A stretch of DNA of 5,773 bases, taken from Eubacteriales Family XIII. Incertae Sedis bacterium. GTDB lineage: Bacteria > Bacillota > Clostridia > Peptostreptococcales > Anaerovoracaceae. The position numbers and the translations under genes are program-made. Positions 4,992 to 5,773 of this stretch are shown piece after piece. The stretch spans positions 1 to 5,773 of the forward strand of contig JAISGB010000186.1 in NCBI GenBank assembly GCA_031263335.1. The letters run 5' to 3'. The notes under the pieces are model-generated. The model was not told the origin of the DNA. It worked only from the letters and a program-made list of their open reading frames with translations, and made no database searches. Position 1 is the first letter of the stretch; each line of letters opens with the position of its first letter.

Positions 4992-5773
4992 ATGTTGTAC
5001 AAGACTACGGAGGATCACGAAAGGTTCCGGGCCAAAGTACGGGAGTTCGCGGAAACGGAGGTGAGACCCTTGGCGTTTCTGTTGGACAAAGAGAACGAAT
5101 TCCCCGCCGAGGCGGTCAAGAAAATGGGCGAATTGGGTTGGATGGGGATCCCGTTCCCCGAGGAATACGGCGGCGCGGGTTCGGACAATCTCAGCTACGC
5201 CATCGCCGTAGAGGAACTGGCGCGGGCGGACGGCGGCACGGGCGTCATCCTCTCCGCGCACACGTCTCTCGGTTCTTGGCCCATCTACGCCTACGGGACG
5301 GAAGAACAGAAACAGAAATACTTGGTTCCCTTGGCGAAGGGCGAAACGATCGGCGCCTTCGGATTGACGGAGCCGAATGCGGGCAGTGACGCCGGCGGCA
5401 CGGAGACCACGGCGGATCCCGACGGCGATCATTATATCCTGAACGGAGGCAAGATATTCATCACGAACGCCGACAAGGCGGACACCTATGTCGTATTCGC
5501 CGTGACGGCGCCCGGCATCGGTACGCGCGGCATCAGCGCCTTCATCGTGGAGAAGGGCCTGCCCGGGTTCACCTTCGGCGATCATTATGACAAGCTCGGC
5601 ATCCGTTCGTCGTCCACGGCGGAGCTGATCTTCAACGACGTGAAGATCCCCAAGGCCAATCTTCTGGGGCGGGAAGGCGAAGGCTTCCGCATCGCGATGG
5701 CGACCTTGGACGGCGGCCGCATCGGCATCGCGGCGCAGGCTTTGGGCATCGCACAGGGCTCCTATGAGAGCGC
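4992..5773 (+). CDS. Acyl-CoA dehydrogenase (partial, first 260 residues)
   Basis: The frame starts at ATG 4992, 9 nt after AGGAG (within AAAAAGGAG, ending 4982), and is open to the window edge. About two thirds of a family member (usually about 380 residues) is present. The N-terminal helical domain (1-118) includes ELGWMGIPFPEEYGGAG. The beta domain contains the family signature GLTEPNAGSDAGG (124-136), whose residues contact FAD and substrate. The sequence KIFITN (154-159) is the usual flavin-contact segment, with Phe where many members have Trp. The motif TLDGGRIGIAAQALG opens the C-terminal helical domain. The catalytic glutamate expected near residue 365 lies outside. The enzyme oxidises an acyl-CoA to the enoyl-CoA, or works in reverse in fermenters, passing electrons through electron-transfer flavoprotein. 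It resembles short-chain (butyryl-type) enzymes of anaerobes, but chain length cannot be fixed. The 17-nt gap after rrf2 indicates co-transcription. Confidence 0.93.
   Translation, partial: MLYKTTEDHERFRAKVREFAETEVRPLAFLLDKENEFPAEAVKKMGELGWMGIPFPEEYGGAGSDNLSYAIAVEELARADGGTGVILSAHTSLGSWPIYAYGTEEQKQKYLVPLAKGETIGAFGLTEPNAGSDAGGTETTADPDGDHYILNGGKIFITNADKADTYVVFAVTAPGIGTRGISAFIVEKGLPGFTFGDHYDKLGIRSSSTAELIFNDVKIPKANLLGREGEGFRIAMATLDGGRIGIAAQALGIAQGSYES

Noticed and set aside
1..5773. CRISPR array, tRNA/rRNA gene, transposase or integrase
   Set aside because: No regularly spaced direct repeats, no cloverleaf or rRNA segments, and no transposase or recombinase motifs were seen on either strand.

Overview
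The window looks like the chromosome of a GC-rich anaerobic Firmicutes member, probably a clostridial lineage. This is inferred from the style of the encoded proteins: an RlmN ending with an AACGQLR-type tail, a clostridial-type long efflux adaptor with a split MacB-like ABC transporter, and an Rrf2 regulator directly ahead of an acyl-CoA dehydrogenase. Coding regions are GC-rich and the intergenic regions are clearly more AT-rich. No sequence search was possible, so the taxonomy is tentative. All genes read on the + strand.

Layout. Bases 2-91 are the last 29 codons of rlmN, including the conserved methyl-carrying cysteine. Bases 92-330 are an AT-rich spacer with two palindromic structures and a 32-nt segment that resembles the 3' edge of a structured element found later in the window. 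Bases 331-4155 are a compact three-gene operon: a 659-residue membrane-fusion/adaptor protein, a MacB/LolD-type ATPase starting 1 nt after it, and a FtsX/MacB-type permease overlapping the ATPase by 4 nt (ATGA). Together they should form a MacAB-like tripartite ABC exporter or sensor. In a cell without an outer membrane, the adaptor would work at the outer face of the cytoplasmic membrane.

Bases 4156-4563 are noncoding and carry the most interesting signals. They hold a perfect 9-bp inverted repeat (4230-4254) with IscR/Rrf2-operator geometry, placed over the -35 box and spacer of a near-consensus sigma-70/A-type promoter (4234-4262). Next come a GC-rich hairpin (4265-4297) and a 208-nt element (4333-4540) closed by a long imperfect helix (19 of 22 positions pair) with several internal hairpins. 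This element is either a structured leader RNA or a small mobile/repeat element. The Shine-Dalgarno sequence follows 10 nt after it.

Bases 4564-4974 encode an Rrf2-family regulator with three clustered cysteines, apparently starting at a CTG codon. Bases 4992-5773 encode the first 260 residues of an acyl-CoA dehydrogenase that runs off the window. The simplest model is that the Fe-S or redox-responsive Rrf2 protein represses its own promoter and thereby co-regulates the dehydrogenase, through a long structured leader. The operator, promoter, leader element, CTG start and operon are read directly from sequence; the regulatory model is inference.
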